Assembly (NCBI GenBank): GCA_021298315.1
Contig: JAJTFC010000015.1
Span: 1 to 64,000 of the forward strand
Direction: 5' to 3'
Length of the DNA: 64,000 nt
Source of the DNA: Planctomycetaceae bacterium
GTDB taxonomy: Bacteria; Planctomycetota; Planctomycetia; Pirellulales; Pirellulaceae
Below, one piece after another: positions 24,879-35,006 of this stretch. The stretch's first letter is position 1. Every line of letters begins with the position of its first letter. The notes under the pieces were generated by a model that worked only from the letters and a program-made list of their open reading frames with translations, was not told where the DNA came from and did not search any database. Made by a program: the position numbers and the translations under genes.

Positions 24879-26183
24879 ATGATGAGATGCTTAGGTAACC
24901 CAATGGGACGTCGTGGCTTTCTAACCGTTGGTGCTGTGGGAGGTCTGGGATTGACCCTAGGCGACATGTTCCGCATGCAAGCTCGCGCCGACAAGAAACA
25001 CTACGATTTCATCGAAGCAAAGGCCGAGAGCGTCATTCATATCTTCTTGCCCGGTGGTATCGCTCACCAAGAAACCTTTGATCCTAAGCCTTACAGTCCG
25101 CTTGAGTATCGCGGCGAGATGAAGACGATCAAGACCAAGACGGGCGATGTTTTTTGCGAGACAGTCCCGCGTCTGGCAAGCATCTCAGACAAATTCACGG
25201 TGATCCGCTCGCTGACTCACGGGGAAGCAGCCCACGAACGTGGGACTCACAACATGTTCACCGGTTACAAGCCCTCGCCGGCTTTGTCCTATCCGAGTTT
25301 CGGCTCAGTGGTCAGCCATGAGTATGGCCCTCGCAACAACCTGCCACCGTATGTTGCGATTCCCAATAACCCCAATGAGTTCTCCGGATCAGGCTACCTT
25401 AGCTCCAGCTATGGCCCTTTCAGCCTAGGTGCAGATCCTGCTAACAAAGGATTCAAAGTCCAAGACTTGAACCTCCAAGGGGACGTCGACATGGCACGCT
25501 TTGGTCGTCGCCGATCGGCGCTTCAAGCAGTCAATGAATATTTTGAGTCCAAGCAGAAATCCGACAATCTCACGGCTATGGACACGTTCTACGAGCGAGC
25601 TTACTCGCTGATCAGTTCTGACTCTGCCCGGGAAGCCTTCAACATTGAGGCCGAAGACAACGCGTTGCGAGACAAATACGGACGCAATCCCGCTGGCCAG
25701 CGGCTGCTCATGGCTCGTCGCTTGGTTGAAGCCGGTTCTCGCATGGTGACCGTCACTTATGGCGGTTGGGATATGCACGGACAGATCGCTGCGAGCATGC
25801 GACGCGACGTGCCACCTCTTGATCAAGCCCTTGCAACCCTTATCGAGGATCTCGAAGCTCGAGGGCTTTTGAGCAAGACCTTGGTCATGGTCAGCAGCGA
25901 ATTTGGTCGTACCCCCAAGATCAACAACGATGCAGGTCGAGACCACTGGCCAAAGGTTTTCAGCGTTATGCTCGCCGGTGGTGGCATCAAGGGTGGATTG
26001 ATCTATGGCTCGTCGGATGCAACAGCAACCGAGCCCGAGTTCGATCCTGTATCCCCAGAGGATTTGGCTACAACGATGTATCACTTGCTCGGTATCGTCG
26101 CCGACAAAGAGCTTATGGCTCCGGGCGATCGTCCAATCGAGATCTGCGATGGTGGCAAGGTGGTCACCGATTTGCTCGCTTAA
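24879..26183 (+). CDS. DUF1501 family protein, Tat-like signal
   Basis: Second DUF1501 protein of the window, 434 residues. I start at ATG 24879, which has TAGGAG 5 nt before it, rather than at 24819. The N-terminus (MGRRGFLTVGAVGGLGLTLGDMF) is a Tat-type signal. Family motifs are VIHIFLPGGIAHQETFDPKP, LASISDKFTVIRSLTHGEAAHERGTHNMFTGY, RLLMARRLVEAGSRMVTVTYGGWDMH, TLVMVSSEFGRTPKINNDAGRDHWPKVFSVMLAGGG and MYHLLGI. It begins a four-gene operon with the PPC protein, the PSD1 cytochrome and the WD40-cytochrome protein. The GGWDxH and EFGRTP/DHW motifs likely bind metal, by analogy with the alkaline phosphatase fold. Confidence 0.88.
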   Translation: MMRCLGNPMGRRGFLTVGAVGGLGLTLGDMFRMQARADKKHYDFIEAKAESVIHIFLPGGIAHQETFDPKPYSPLEYRGEMKTIKTKTGDVFCETVPRLASISDKFTVIRSLTHGEAAHERGTHNMFTGYKPSPALSYPSFGSVVSHEYGPRNNLPPYVAIPNNPNEFSGSGYLSSSYGPFSLGADPANKGFKVQDLNLQGDVDMARFGRRRSALQAVNEYFESKQKSDNLTAMDTFYERAYSLISSDSAREAFNIEAEDNALRDKYGRNPAGQRLLMARRLVEAGSRMVTVTYGGWDMHGQIAASMRRDVPPLDQALATLIEDLEARGLLSKTLVMVSSEFGRTPKINNDAGRDHWPKVFSVMLAGGGIKGGLIYGSSDATATEPEFDPVSPEDLATTMYHLLGIVADKELMAPGDRPIEICDGGKVVTDLLA

Positions 26184-26243
26184 AGGTATCGGCAAACTCC
26201 CCTTCCAACGCGTTGACTCTGAATAAAAAGCGACGAGGTCGTC

Positions 26244-28727
26244 ATGATGATTTGGTCGATGGCAATCGGTATGCCTATGATGCTTCGCTCTAGGTACAAA
26301 CTAACCTTAGCGATCCCTTTCCTGTGGTGTGCATTTGCCATGATGGGATGGACAGCCTTGAAGGCTTCGCAACCCGAAGCCAATGCGTTGTCGGTTATCG
26401 GAGTGCAACGGGGTCAATCCGTTGAAGTGCAAATTTCAGGGGCTCGCTTGGGCGATGCTCGAGAATTACTCTTCTACACTCCTGGTCTGACCGCTAGCAA
26501 CATCACCAAGGTTGACGATAACAACATCAAAGTCACGATCGCCGCTGCGGCGGATGCTAAGCCCCAACTGCATCCGTTCCGAGTCATCACCGCAACTGGT
26601 CAGAGCAATCTTCGGCTCTTTGGTGTCTCGGCATTGCCAAGCGTTGCTGAAGTCGAGCCAAACAGCGAATTGACGAAGGCTCAGGAGATCGCTTTTAACT
26701 CGACGATCGATGGTGTTGTACTGAATGAAGACGTCGACTATTACTCGGTCGAATTAGAAGCTGGCCAACGCCTAAACGTCGAACTCGAAGGCCTTAGGCA
26801 CGCCTATCTAAACAACTTCTTCGACCCTTACGTTGCTATCTATGATTCCAACCGCTTCGAAATCACCGCCAGCGACGACTCGGTTTTCTTGCAACAAGAT
26901 TGCCTCTGCTCGATGGTAGCACCGGCCAAAGGTCGCTACATCATCGAAGTTCGAGAAAGCAGTTTCGGTGGCAACGACCAGTGCAAGTACCGATTGCACG
27001 TCGGGGGCTTTCCTCGCCCTGTAGCGATCTTGCCAGCCGGTGGCCCGCCCGGTCAACCTTTGACAGCAACTTGCATCGATCTGCTCGGCAATACCTGGCA
27101 AGAAACCTTTGATATACCTGCAGACGCACGTACCAAGTCCGCAGGAGTGTGGTCCCAACAAGGAGGTTTGATCGCTCCTTCTCCGAACATGTTGCGTGTC
27201 AACTCGCTACCGAACGTGTTGGAAAGCGAGCCGAATTCAGACTTCAACGCCATACCGACTTCCCATCCAGTGCCGGTGGCCTTCAATGGTGTTTTGGAAT
27301 CCGAACAGGATCGAGACTATTGGGTATTCGAAGCCAAGAAAGACCAACAGCTCGACATCAACATTCATGCTAGAACCCCATTGCGATCTCAAGTCGATCC
27401 AGTCTTGCAGATCTTCAAGGTCGGCGGAGGCGGACTTGCATCCAACGACGACCAAGGCGGTCCGGATAGCTACCTGAGTTTCAAGGTTCCCGAGGATGGC
27501 AAGTATGCCGTTTGTGTTTCGGATCATTTGGGGCGGGGTGGCAGGCATTTTGTTTATCGAGTCGAAGTGGCTCCTGCGGAAGCCGAGGTTCAAACAACGG
27601 TCAACGAACAAGAGCGTTACGTATCCCAAGTCGTCAATGTGCCCAAGGGTGCACGGATGGCCATTGAAGCTAACTTGGTCCGCAAGAACGTCGGGGGCGA
27701 AGGACGCATCAGCGTTCCAGATCTTCCCGCAGGTGCTACCCATTCTGACGGTTTGGTAGCGGCAGATCAAAGTTTGATTCAGATGATCTTTCGAGCTGCA
27801 CCCGATGCAGCTAACGCCTCGAAGCTTGTCGACCTCTCAGCAAGCTTAACCATTTCCCCCGAAAGAACGCTTACCGGGTTTCTCAACCAAAGAACACAAT
27901 TGATTCGAGGCCAGAACAACGTCGATGTCTGGGGTATGTGGCACGACCGCTTGGCCGTCAACATCGTCGATGCGGTGCCGTATGATATTGAAATCGTGCA
28001 GCCCCAAGTTCCGATCGTTCGAAACGGTTCGATGAACTTGACCATCAATGCCAAACGCAATCCAGGTTTTGACAAACCGATCAACGTCAGATTGCTGACT
28101 GCACCTCCGGGCATTGGAGCCTCACCGGTGACTATCCCTGGGGATCAGTCAACCGTTCAGATGAGCATTACAGCCAACAACCAAGCAGCGATTCGCAAAT
28201 CGCCGATTCTGGTACTGGCCAGCACCGACAGCGGCTTTGGACCTGTGACGATCGCATCGGAGTTTATCGAACTGGATGTCCAGGACGCATTGTTTCAGTT
28301 CAAATTCACCAAGACCATGGCCGAGCAAGGCAAACCTGCTGATGTGGTTGTTGGAATCGAACTAAAGCGTCCTGCTGAGGGAACCGTTGAAGTGGAGATT
28401 TTGGGGCTGCCTCCAGGAACCACCTGTGCGACTCCAAAGCTAGCCTTGGCCGCCGATGCCAAGCAGTTGGTATTTCCGCTGACGATCCCCCCGGAGACCC
28501 GAGCGGGAAATTACAAGACGATTGTGGCTCGCGGTACGGTCACCAACGATAAAGGTTTGATCTCTCAAACCAATGGCAATGCCGAGGTGCAGATCGATGT
28601 GCCGGTGGCCCCGCCCCCTGCCCCGGCTGCAGCAGCTCCGATGCCTACTCCTGCTCCGGCTGCTCCGACCGAAAAACCACTGAGCCGACTCGAACAACTG
28701 CGTCAGCAAAAAGGCGCCAAGCCTTAA
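26244..28727 (+). CDS. Secreted PPC-domain (pre-peptidase C-terminal) repeat protein
   Basis: An envelope protein of 827 residues with a long leader (FLWCAFAMMGWTALKASQ). Two PPC-like segments are visible, each opened by VEPNSELTKAQEI / SEPNSDFNAIPTS and followed by EDVDYYSVELEAGQRLNVELEG or EQDRDYWVFEAKKDQQLDINIHA and a YIIEVRE/YAVCVSD strand. Beta-rich domains follow, and a Pro/Ala tail (APPPAPAAAAPMP) leads to a final coiled segment. The start has GAGG at 26235-26238. It lies between a DUF1501 gene and a PSD1 gene in one operon; in planctomycetes this trio recurs. A role in substrate binding or in holding the partners is inference. Confidence 0.83.
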   Translation: MMIWSMAIGMPMMLRSRYKLTLAIPFLWCAFAMMGWTALKASQPEANALSVIGVQRGQSVEVQISGARLGDARELLFYTPGLTASNITKVDDNNIKVTIAAAADAKPQLHPFRVITATGQSNLRLFGVSALPSVAEVEPNSELTKAQEIAFNSTIDGVVLNEDVDYYSVELEAGQRLNVELEGLRHAYLNNFFDPYVAIYDSNRFEITASDDSVFLQQDCLCSMVAPAKGRYIIEVRESSFGGNDQCKYRLHVGGFPRPVAILPAGGPPGQPLTATCIDLLGNTWQETFDIPADARTKSAGVWSQQGGLIAPSPNMLRVNSLPNVLESEPNSDFNAIPTSHPVPVAFNGVLESEQDRDYWVFEAKKDQQLDINIHARTPLRSQVDPVLQIFKVGGGGLASNDDQGGPDSYLSFKVPEDGKYAVCVSDHLGRGGRHFVYRVEVAPAEAEVQTTVNEQERYVSQVVNVPKGARMAIEANLVRKNVGGEGRISVPDLPAGATHSDGLVAADQSLIQMIFRAAPDAANASKLVDLSASLTISPERTLTGFLNQRTQLIRGQNNVDVWGMWHDRLAVNIVDAVPYDIEIVQPQVPIVRNGSMNLTINAKRNPGFDKPINVRLLTAPPGIGASPVTIPGDQSTVQMSITANNQAAIRKSPILVLASTDSGFGPVTIASEFIELDVQDALFQFKFTKTMAEQGKPADVVVGIELKRPAEGTVEVEILGLPPGTTCATPKLALAADAKQLVFPLTIPPETRAGNYKTIVARGTVTNDKGLISQTNGNAEVQIDVPVAPPPAPAAAAPMPTPAPAAPTEKPLSRLEQLRQQKGAKP

Positions 28728-28762
28728 ACAGCCGTAACACTCCGACTACCGATAGTTTAATC

Positions 28763-31271
28763 ATGCGAACTTTAAGATTTACAAGAACAAGCCTATTGCT
28801 AGGCGCTCTTGCTTTTGGGTGGCCAGCAGTTGGGTCTTTGCCGATATCAGCCCAGGATCCAGCACCAGCGGCTAATCCAGCGCCTGCGACAGATCCTGCA
28901 CCGACTCCTGCACCGACTCCTGCACCGATCGCTTGCGGTCTATCCGCCGGCGATCAAGATCAGTGCCTCGAACGATCTGCAGCATGTGATTGCCGTAGCG
29001 ACCAGGTCCGATGGGATTACCATCGACGTATCGGATCAAGTCCAGTGGAAATTGGAGAATCCTGCGGTTGCCAAACTAGAGAATTTGGTGATCTATCCGG
29101 TGGCTGATGGAGCAACTCAGTTGGTCGTCAGTTTCAATGGGTTAGAAGCTCGATCCACATTGGAGATCACCCAAAGCCAGACCCCTCGAACCGTAGGATT
29201 CGAGAGGGATGTGCTACCGATTTTCACCAAGGTTGGTTGCAATACCGGATCGTGTCACGGGGCTGCACGGGGCAAGGATGGCTTTCGACTGAGCCTATTT
29301 GGATTCGATCCATTAGGGGATTATCAGAGAATCACTCGTGAAATCGGGATTCGCCGTATCAATCTAGCGGTACCCGATCAAAGCTTGCTGTTGCTCAAGG
29401 CTACCGGAAGCGTGCAGCATTCGGGCGGCAAGAAGATTGAACCCGGTAGCAAACACTATCAAACAGTTCTCGCGTGGCTTCAAGCTGGTGCACCGGCAGA
29501 TGCGGCTCGTCCTCCGGCGGTCACCAAAGTCGATTTATACCCGACGCAAATGGTCCTCGAGGGAGAAGGTGCCAAGGAGCGATTGGTGGCAGTAGCCACT
29601 TACGCCGATGGCACCCAGCGTGATGTTTGGGATCTTGCTGGCTTTACGACCAACAACGAGCGAACCGGAGCGGTCGATGCCAACGGGACAGTCACCAGTG
29701 GAGTCCGCGGCGAAGCTTTCGTGATGGCCCGCTTTGATACCCACACCGTCGGCACCCAAGTTTTGGCCTTGCCGGCTGGAATGCAGTATGAGTTCAAGCC
29801 TAGCCCAGGCAACTACATCGACGCGTTGGTGGATGCGAAGCTGTTGAAACTCCGTTTGCCAGCCAGCGGACTTTGCTCCGACGATGAGTTTGTTCGCCGA
29901 GTCACGGTAGACATTACCGGGTTGTTGCCGACCGAAGAAGAGACAACCAACTTTCTTGCAAGCACCGATCCGAACAAGCGTGGGGCATTGATCGAGACCC
30001 TCTTAGGTCGCAAGGAGTTCAGCGAAATTTGGGCGATGAAGTGGGCTGATCTATTGATGATCAAAAGCAACAATCAGGTCTCCTACAAAGCGGCTTATCT
30101 CTATTACAACTGGCTGATCAATCAGATCGCCTCAAACACACCGCTTGATAAGATTGTTCGTGAGTTGCTCACGGCAACGGGTGGTACGTTTCAAAACCCT
30201 TCGACAAACTTTTACCAAGTCGAGCAAGACCGCTTGAAGATGTCTGAGAATGTCGCCCAGGTCTTTATGGGCATTCGAACTCAGTGTGCTCAGTGCCACA
30301 ATCACCCGTTCGATCGATGGACGATGGACGACTACTATGGCTTTGCTGCTTTCTTCTCTCAAGTCGGAAGAAAGCAAAGTGAAGACTACCGTCAGATCCT
30401 GGTCTTTAACGGTGGGGGTGGCGAAGTCAATCACCCCGTTGGAGGGGCCGTTGTCAAGCCGCGATTTTTAGGTGGTGGGCCTGCGGCCACCGATGGCAAG
30501 GATCGTCGTGTGGTGCTAGCCGAGTGGATGACTAGCAATGAGAATCCATTCTTTGCAAAGAGTGTAGCGAACCGAATTTGGGCACACTTTGCAGGTGTAG
30601 GAATCGTCAATCCGGTGGATGATTTCCGCGCTAGCAATCCGGCAAGCAATCCGGAGTTGCTCGATGCACTCGCTGCAAAAATCATCGAGTACAAGTATGA
30701 CATCAAGCAACTGGTGCGAGACATCTGCAATTCGCAGACTTATCAACGAACCACCGTACCGGTTCCTGGCAACGAGGACGATTTGCGGAACTACTCGCAT
30801 GCGACGGTTCGTCGGATCCCTGCCGAGAACATGCTCGATTGCATTTCCCAGGTGACAACGACCAAAGACAAATTCCGTGGATTGCCTCTTGGTGCCCGTG
30901 CGGTTCAAATCGCCGATGGAGCCACGAGCAATTATTTCTTGAATACCTTCGGTCGAAGTGCTCGGGCAACTGTCTGTGCTGACGAAGCGACTACGGACCC
31001 ATCGTTATCCCAAGCCCTCCACTTGATCAATGGTGGAACCATCAGCGGCAAGATCAACCAAGGTCAATTGATTCAGAATTGGAAGAAGGACGGCCTGACG
31101 CCCGATGCGATTATCGATCGGATTTATTTGCGGTGTCTATCTAGAAAGCCAACGGAATCAGAGCGAGCGAGGCTCATGCAACTGATCAGCGAATCGGCTA
31201 ATCCCGACCAAGGGCTTCACGATGTTTTTTGGGCGGTTCTCAATAGCCGCGAGTTCATTTTCAATCACTAA
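28763..31271 (+). CDS. PSD1-type protein: Ig-like, CX4CH heme, DUF1549, DUF1553; frameshift near start
   Basis: The signal peptide (MRTLRFTRTSLLLGALAFGWPAVG) lies in one frame and everything after about 28928 in another. The switch happens in a Pro/Ala/Thr repeat (PAPTPAPTPAP), where one extra base around 28928 would explain it. Downstream come an Ig-like domain (SDGITIDVSDQVQWKLENPAVAKLE), a cytochrome-like domain with CNTGSCHGAARGKDGFRLSLFGFDP (two Cys four residues apart before His), DUF1549 (CAQCHNHPFDRWTMDDYYGFAAFF) and DUF1553 (SVANRIWAHFAGVGIVNPVDDFR, RRIPAENMLDCI). The body is intact for about 780 residues. As written, the signal peptide is not joined to the body; a base error or slippage is the likeliest cause. 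Third gene of the operon. Confidence 0.82.
28897..28930 (+). repeat. 12-bp repeats (Thr-Pro-Ala-Pro coding) at the frameshift site
   Basis: Consecutive CTGCACCGACTC-type units encode TPAP repeats in the linker after the signal peptide. The reading frame changes at the end of this tract, as expected for slippage or a base-call error in a repeat. Confidence 0.75.
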
Positions 31272-31298
31272 CTGACACTAACAAGATCAAGACCTCCG

Positions 31299-33782
31299 AT
31301 GCGCAACCATCGATCTGTCTATTTCAGTGCATTGGCTCCCATGTTGGCAGGAGCCTTTGCAAGTTCCCTTACCATGTGCTTGCATGCCCAAGACGCGGCG
31401 AAGATCACCTACGATGATCATATCAAGCCGATCTTTCGCGAGCATTGCTCGTCGTGCCACAACAACAACGCAAAGAAAGGTGGCTTGTCGTTAGAGAGCT
31501 ATCAAGCGACCATGGCAGGTGGCAGTAGCGGTGAGGTCTTAGTGGCTGGCGATTTGGATTCTTCGAGGCTCTATGCGCTGACGGCTCACAAAGAGCAACC
31601 GACGATGCCTCCGATGCAGGATAAGATCGCTCAGGCCAAGATCGATCTTCTCAAGACCTGGGTCGAACAAGGGATGCCTGAGAATAGTGGTTCTGCGATT
31701 CGCAAACCGATGGCCAATGCAGCGGCAATCAGCGTGGCAGCAGCAGGTCGTCCCGAAGGACCACCGCCGATGCCTGCGTCGGTTCTCAAACAAACGCCTC
31801 TGTTTACCGCTAAAGCTTCGTCGATCTCCGCACTTGGCGCTGCACCTTGGTCCCCCTTGATCGCCGTAGGTGGGCAACGTCAAGTCAGCTTGTACCACTC
31901 GATCACTGGACAATTGATGGGGATTTTGCCTTTCCCAGAGGGTGAGCCACAATCGATCACATTTTCGCGCGATGGCAAGTTGATCTTGATCGGTGGTGGT
32001 CGTCATAGTGTCGATGGTTATGCGGTCCTATGCGATTTGGCAACTGGAAATAGAATCGCCAAGGTAGGTGATGAGCTCGATATCGTGATGGCAGCCGACA
32101 TCAGTGATGACAATCGCTTGATTGCTGTAGCCGGTCCACAAAAGATGGTTCGCGTTTACGATACGCTTACCGGCGAGCGCAAATGGGAACAAAAGAAGCA
32201 CACCGACTGGATCTATGCCGTTCGCTTCAGTCCGGATGGATTGCTGTTGGCAACAGCCGATCGCGCTGCGGGTTTGGTGATTTGGGAATCGGCAACCGGG
32301 AAAATGTATGCCGATCTTCAAGGCCATAAGAATGAGATACGCTCGCTGGCTTGGCGACCCGATTCGGGAGCTGTTGTGAGCGCGTCGCTCGACGGTACGC
32401 TCAAGATGTGGGACATGAACGAGAGCAAGCTGCTCAAGTCCTGGGATGCGCACCCAGGAGGAGCCGCAGCGATCGCTATCGCCAACGATGGCGTTATGGT
32501 TTCAACGGGTAAGGATCGCAAGGTTAAGGTTTGGGATGCGGCCGGGAACGCTGCAGGAGAGATGCCAGCGCTTGATGAAGCTGGACAGGAAGTTGCCATC
32601 ACGGTCGACTCGCAACACGTTGTGGCTGGAGATTGGCTCGGAAATGTTCGAGTGTGGCTCAGGGCCGATCCAAAGGATGAGAAGAGGCTAGCGGCCAACC
32701 CGGTAACTCTCGAAATGGCGATTGCTTCCAATAAAGATCGCCATGCCCAATTGTCCGCTGCTGCCCAAGCTGCTGTTGCCGAGCTTACCCAGCAGGTAGC
32801 TCAGACTGCGGCAGTTCAAAAAGCCAATACCGACCACCAAAATTTGATCGCCACCTACGTGGCCCAAATCACAGAAACCACGAATGTTTCGAATCAGCTC
32901 AAGGCGACGGTCGATATGTACGCGGTTCAGATCCCTGCCAAACAAGCAGAGGTTGCCAAGGTTGCAGAAGCGATCGTGGCAAAAACTGCTCAGGTCAACC
33001 AAGCCACTGCGGAAAAGAAGCAAGCTGATGATGCTTTAGTTGCATTGCAAAAGCAGAAGGAAGGCCAAGTGCCCGACCCGGCAGCATTGGACAATCAGAT
33101 CGCCGAAGCGGGCAAGGTGGTCGAGGCCAAGGCTGCAGCTCTAACGCAGCTGTCCAATGAGCTCAACGCACTCAATGCTCAGAAGGCCCAGTTTGATAAA
33201 GAAGTTGTAGACCTTACGGCTGCCAATGCGGCCAAGGCCAAAGAGTACGCCGATGCGATGAACAAACTCGCCGAGCTGAATAAAACCAAGGCTGCAGCAG
33301 ACAAACGCCTAGAGGAGTTGGTGGCCGAACTCAAGGTAGCTACTGACAAGCAGGCGGCGGCCCAGGCCAAGGCCGATGGTGCTAATGCCTCAGCCAACGG
33401 ACTTGCTGCCGAGATCGCTGCATTGGAGCAAGAATTGGTTCGGTTTAACGGATTGGCCAACGATTATGCGACTAAGAAGACCGCCTTGGAAACAGCGATC
33501 GCTCAAGTGAACGCTGAGGCACAGCCCATTCAAAACAACTTGGTTGCCGTCAAGTCCAAGATGGATCAGACGCAAGCCGCGATTGCTCAACTTGAAAAGC
33601 AATTGGCTGAATTGCAAGCGATGATGGCTGCCACTCAAGAGGCCAAGAATAACTTGGCCAAGGAGATGGCACCCCATCAGCAAGCGCTCGATGCGGTTAT
33701 GACAAAACTACAACAAACTCAAGGAGAGCTCAACGGCGTTGCCGCTCAGCAGAAACTCTTCGAGGAGTCCTATAAGAAGTAG
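31299..33782 (+). CDS. PSD1-type cytochrome with WD40 propeller and long coiled coil
   Basis: A protein of 827 residues. A signal peptide (LAPMLAGAFASSLTMCLHAQ) precedes a planctomycete cytochrome domain (FREHCSSCHNNNAKKGGLSL, then EQPTMPPMQDKI). A WD40-like propeller spans about residues 175-465 (AVRFSPDGLLLATADRAAG, VVSASLDGTLKMWDMNES, MVSTGKDRKVKVWDAAG). The last 340 residues are Ala/Gln/Lys-rich heptads that look like a long coiled coil. It ends the operon begun at 24879. A coiled-coil rod attached to an extracytoplasmic cytochrome-propeller suggests a structural or cross-linking role, but this is inference. The next gene converges 4 bp away. Confidence 0.85.
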   Translation: MRNHRSVYFSALAPMLAGAFASSLTMCLHAQDAAKITYDDHIKPIFREHCSSCHNNNAKKGGLSLESYQATMAGGSSGEVLVAGDLDSSRLYALTAHKEQPTMPPMQDKIAQAKIDLLKTWVEQGMPENSGSAIRKPMANAAAISVAAAGRPEGPPPMPASVLKQTPLFTAKASSISALGAAPWSPLIAVGGQRQVSLYHSITGQLMGILPFPEGEPQSITFSRDGKLILIGGGRHSVDGYAVLCDLATGNRIAKVGDELDIVMAADISDDNRLIAVAGPQKMVRVYDTLTGERKWEQKKHTDWIYAVRFSPDGLLLATADRAAGLVIWESATGKMYADLQGHKNEIRSLAWRPDSGAVVSASLDGTLKMWDMNESKLLKSWDAHPGGAAAIAIANDGVMVSTGKDRKVKVWDAAGNAAGEMPALDEAGQEVAITVDSQHVVAGDWLGNVRVWLRADPKDEKRLAANPVTLEMAIASNKDRHAQLSAAAQAAVAELTQQVAQTAAVQKANTDHQNLIATYVAQITETTNVSNQLKATVDMYAVQIPAKQAEVAKVAEAIVAKTAQVNQATAEKKQADDALVALQKQKEGQVPDPAALDNQIAEAGKVVEAKAAALTQLSNELNALNAQKAQFDKEVVDLTAANAAKAKEYADAMNKLAELNKTKAAADKRLEELVAELKVATDKQAAAQAKADGANASANGLAAEIAALEQELVRFNGLANDYATKKTALETAIAQVNAEAQPIQNNLVAVKSKMDQTQAAIAQLEKQLAELQAMMAATQEAKNNLAKEMAPHQQALDAVMTKLQQTQGELNGVAAQQKLFEESYKK

Positions 33783-33786
33783 CTAC

Positions 33787-34770
33787 CTATTTCTTTGCCA
33801 TCCGCGTGTTCTGAATAATGTAAAGCTTGGGATCATCGACAATCCAGTCGGTGGTCCAATCCCGTCCGTTATCTCCGTTGACTACGTTGTAGAAGAACGA
33901 TCGGAGTTCTTCGCAACGATATCCGTAGGGCATCGAAGTCGCGATATAGTCCTCTCGACGAAGTTCTTCAACACCTGGTCTTGCGAAGTAGTGAACCAAT
34001 CCATCTGGGGTGAACGATAGTCCGAGAGTCCACCAACCTGTTACAGGGATTTCAGGGCCTAGGAAATCCCCTCCGTTGCGATCTGCGCGGACTCGGAAGT
34101 ACGCATAAGGAACGTTCTTGCCGTCGACTTGCTTGGTGCCCCTTAGGATAAACAAGCCTGGCCAGTAGACTTCGTCCTTCTGAGATTTACTCGAGAAGAG
34201 AAACTTGGTCTTGTTCTCCATGACGGTCGTCTCGACTGCGGCTCGGAAGGCAAAGTGAGGGCCGTTTCGGTTTTCCCATTCATCCAAGGGTGGGATGAAA
34301 ACGCGTGTTGTCACGTTTGGCGACTGAGAGACCTTCAGAGTCCCTCCGAGTCGGTATTGCACGTTGCAGATGAAATCGTCCTGATGCATTTTGTGACTAG
34401 GGCGATTTGGAATCCCTGTGTACAGGGACTTCATGAGCATCGAACCCTGGCTGCCGGGAATTCCACCCGGAGGGGTCGGAACCCGTTTTACGATATCAGG
34501 ATGCCCTCGCTTGGCCCCTTCGTACCATCGGCCGTTGGTCGATTTACCCATCGGCTGACGTTGGTTTTCGTCGATGTCTTCAGTGCTCTTTGGGTTATTT
34601 GGTATAAAGTCCCACGATTCGTCCTCGAAGTCATCGCCGACTTGATTGAGTTGTACGCCGGTGCCGGGCACGACGATGTCGCTGCGGGATTGAGCTAGCA
34701 AGGGCAATGCCGTCGCAGAAAGAAAGCTCAAAAGTGCAAAACAACGAGCGATTGGATGGATTCTGCGCAT
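33787..34770 (-). CDS. Secreted hypothetical protein
   Basis: A protein of 327 residues with a clear signal peptide (CFALLSFLSATALPLLAQ). The start at ATG 34770 has GAGG upstream; the longer frame to 34797 lacks support. The mature part is rich in aromatic residues and beta segments, for example WDFIPNNPKSTEDIDENQRQ, DDFICNVQYRLGGTL, FAFRAAVETTVMENKTKF and GWWTLGLSFTPDGLVHYFARPG. That pattern is reminiscent of a laminin-G/concanavalin-type sandwich, but I do not recognise a named family. It is likely periplasmic or at the surface. Divergent from the UPF0104 gene. Confidence 0.72.
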   Translation of the reverse strand: MRRIHPIARCFALLSFLSATALPLLAQSRSDIVVPGTGVQLNQVGDDFEDESWDFIPNNPKSTEDIDENQRQPMGKSTNGRWYEGAKRGHPDIVKRVPTPPGGIPGSQGSMLMKSLYTGIPNRPSHKMHQDDFICNVQYRLGGTLKVSQSPNVTTRVFIPPLDEWENRNGPHFAFRAAVETTVMENKTKFLFSSKSQKDEVYWPGLFILRGTKQVDGKNVPYAYFRVRADRNGGDFLGPEIPVTGWWTLGLSFTPDGLVHYFARPGVEELRREDYIATSMPYGYRCEELRSFFYNVVNGDNGRDWTTDWIVDDPKLYIIQNTRMAKK

Positions 34771-34939
34771 ATCAACCTCACGAATAGAAACCCCCACTAG
34801 GGGAGCAGATATAGATCGATGCAGTCGGTATCGGACTGCAGAGAAGGAAAAACCGAAGTTTTCGTTTTGTCTGAGAAAACTTGCCCAGATTCCCTAGTTC
34901 TGCCAATCGGTTACTTGGCTGCGAAACAGCCAGCAAGCC

Positions 34940-34968
34940 TCGGCGAGAGGGATTTTCGTAGCTATACT
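34940..34968 (+). promoter_or_regulatory. Possible sigma70-like promoter for the UPF0104 gene
   Basis: TATACT at 34963-34968 with TCGGCG 17 bp upstream, a weak -35. It is about 40 bp before the start codon. Speculative. Confidence 0.3.
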
Positions 34969-35006
34969 ATCACTACCGTCGATTCTATCTTTTTTCACGA
35001 GTGTCC

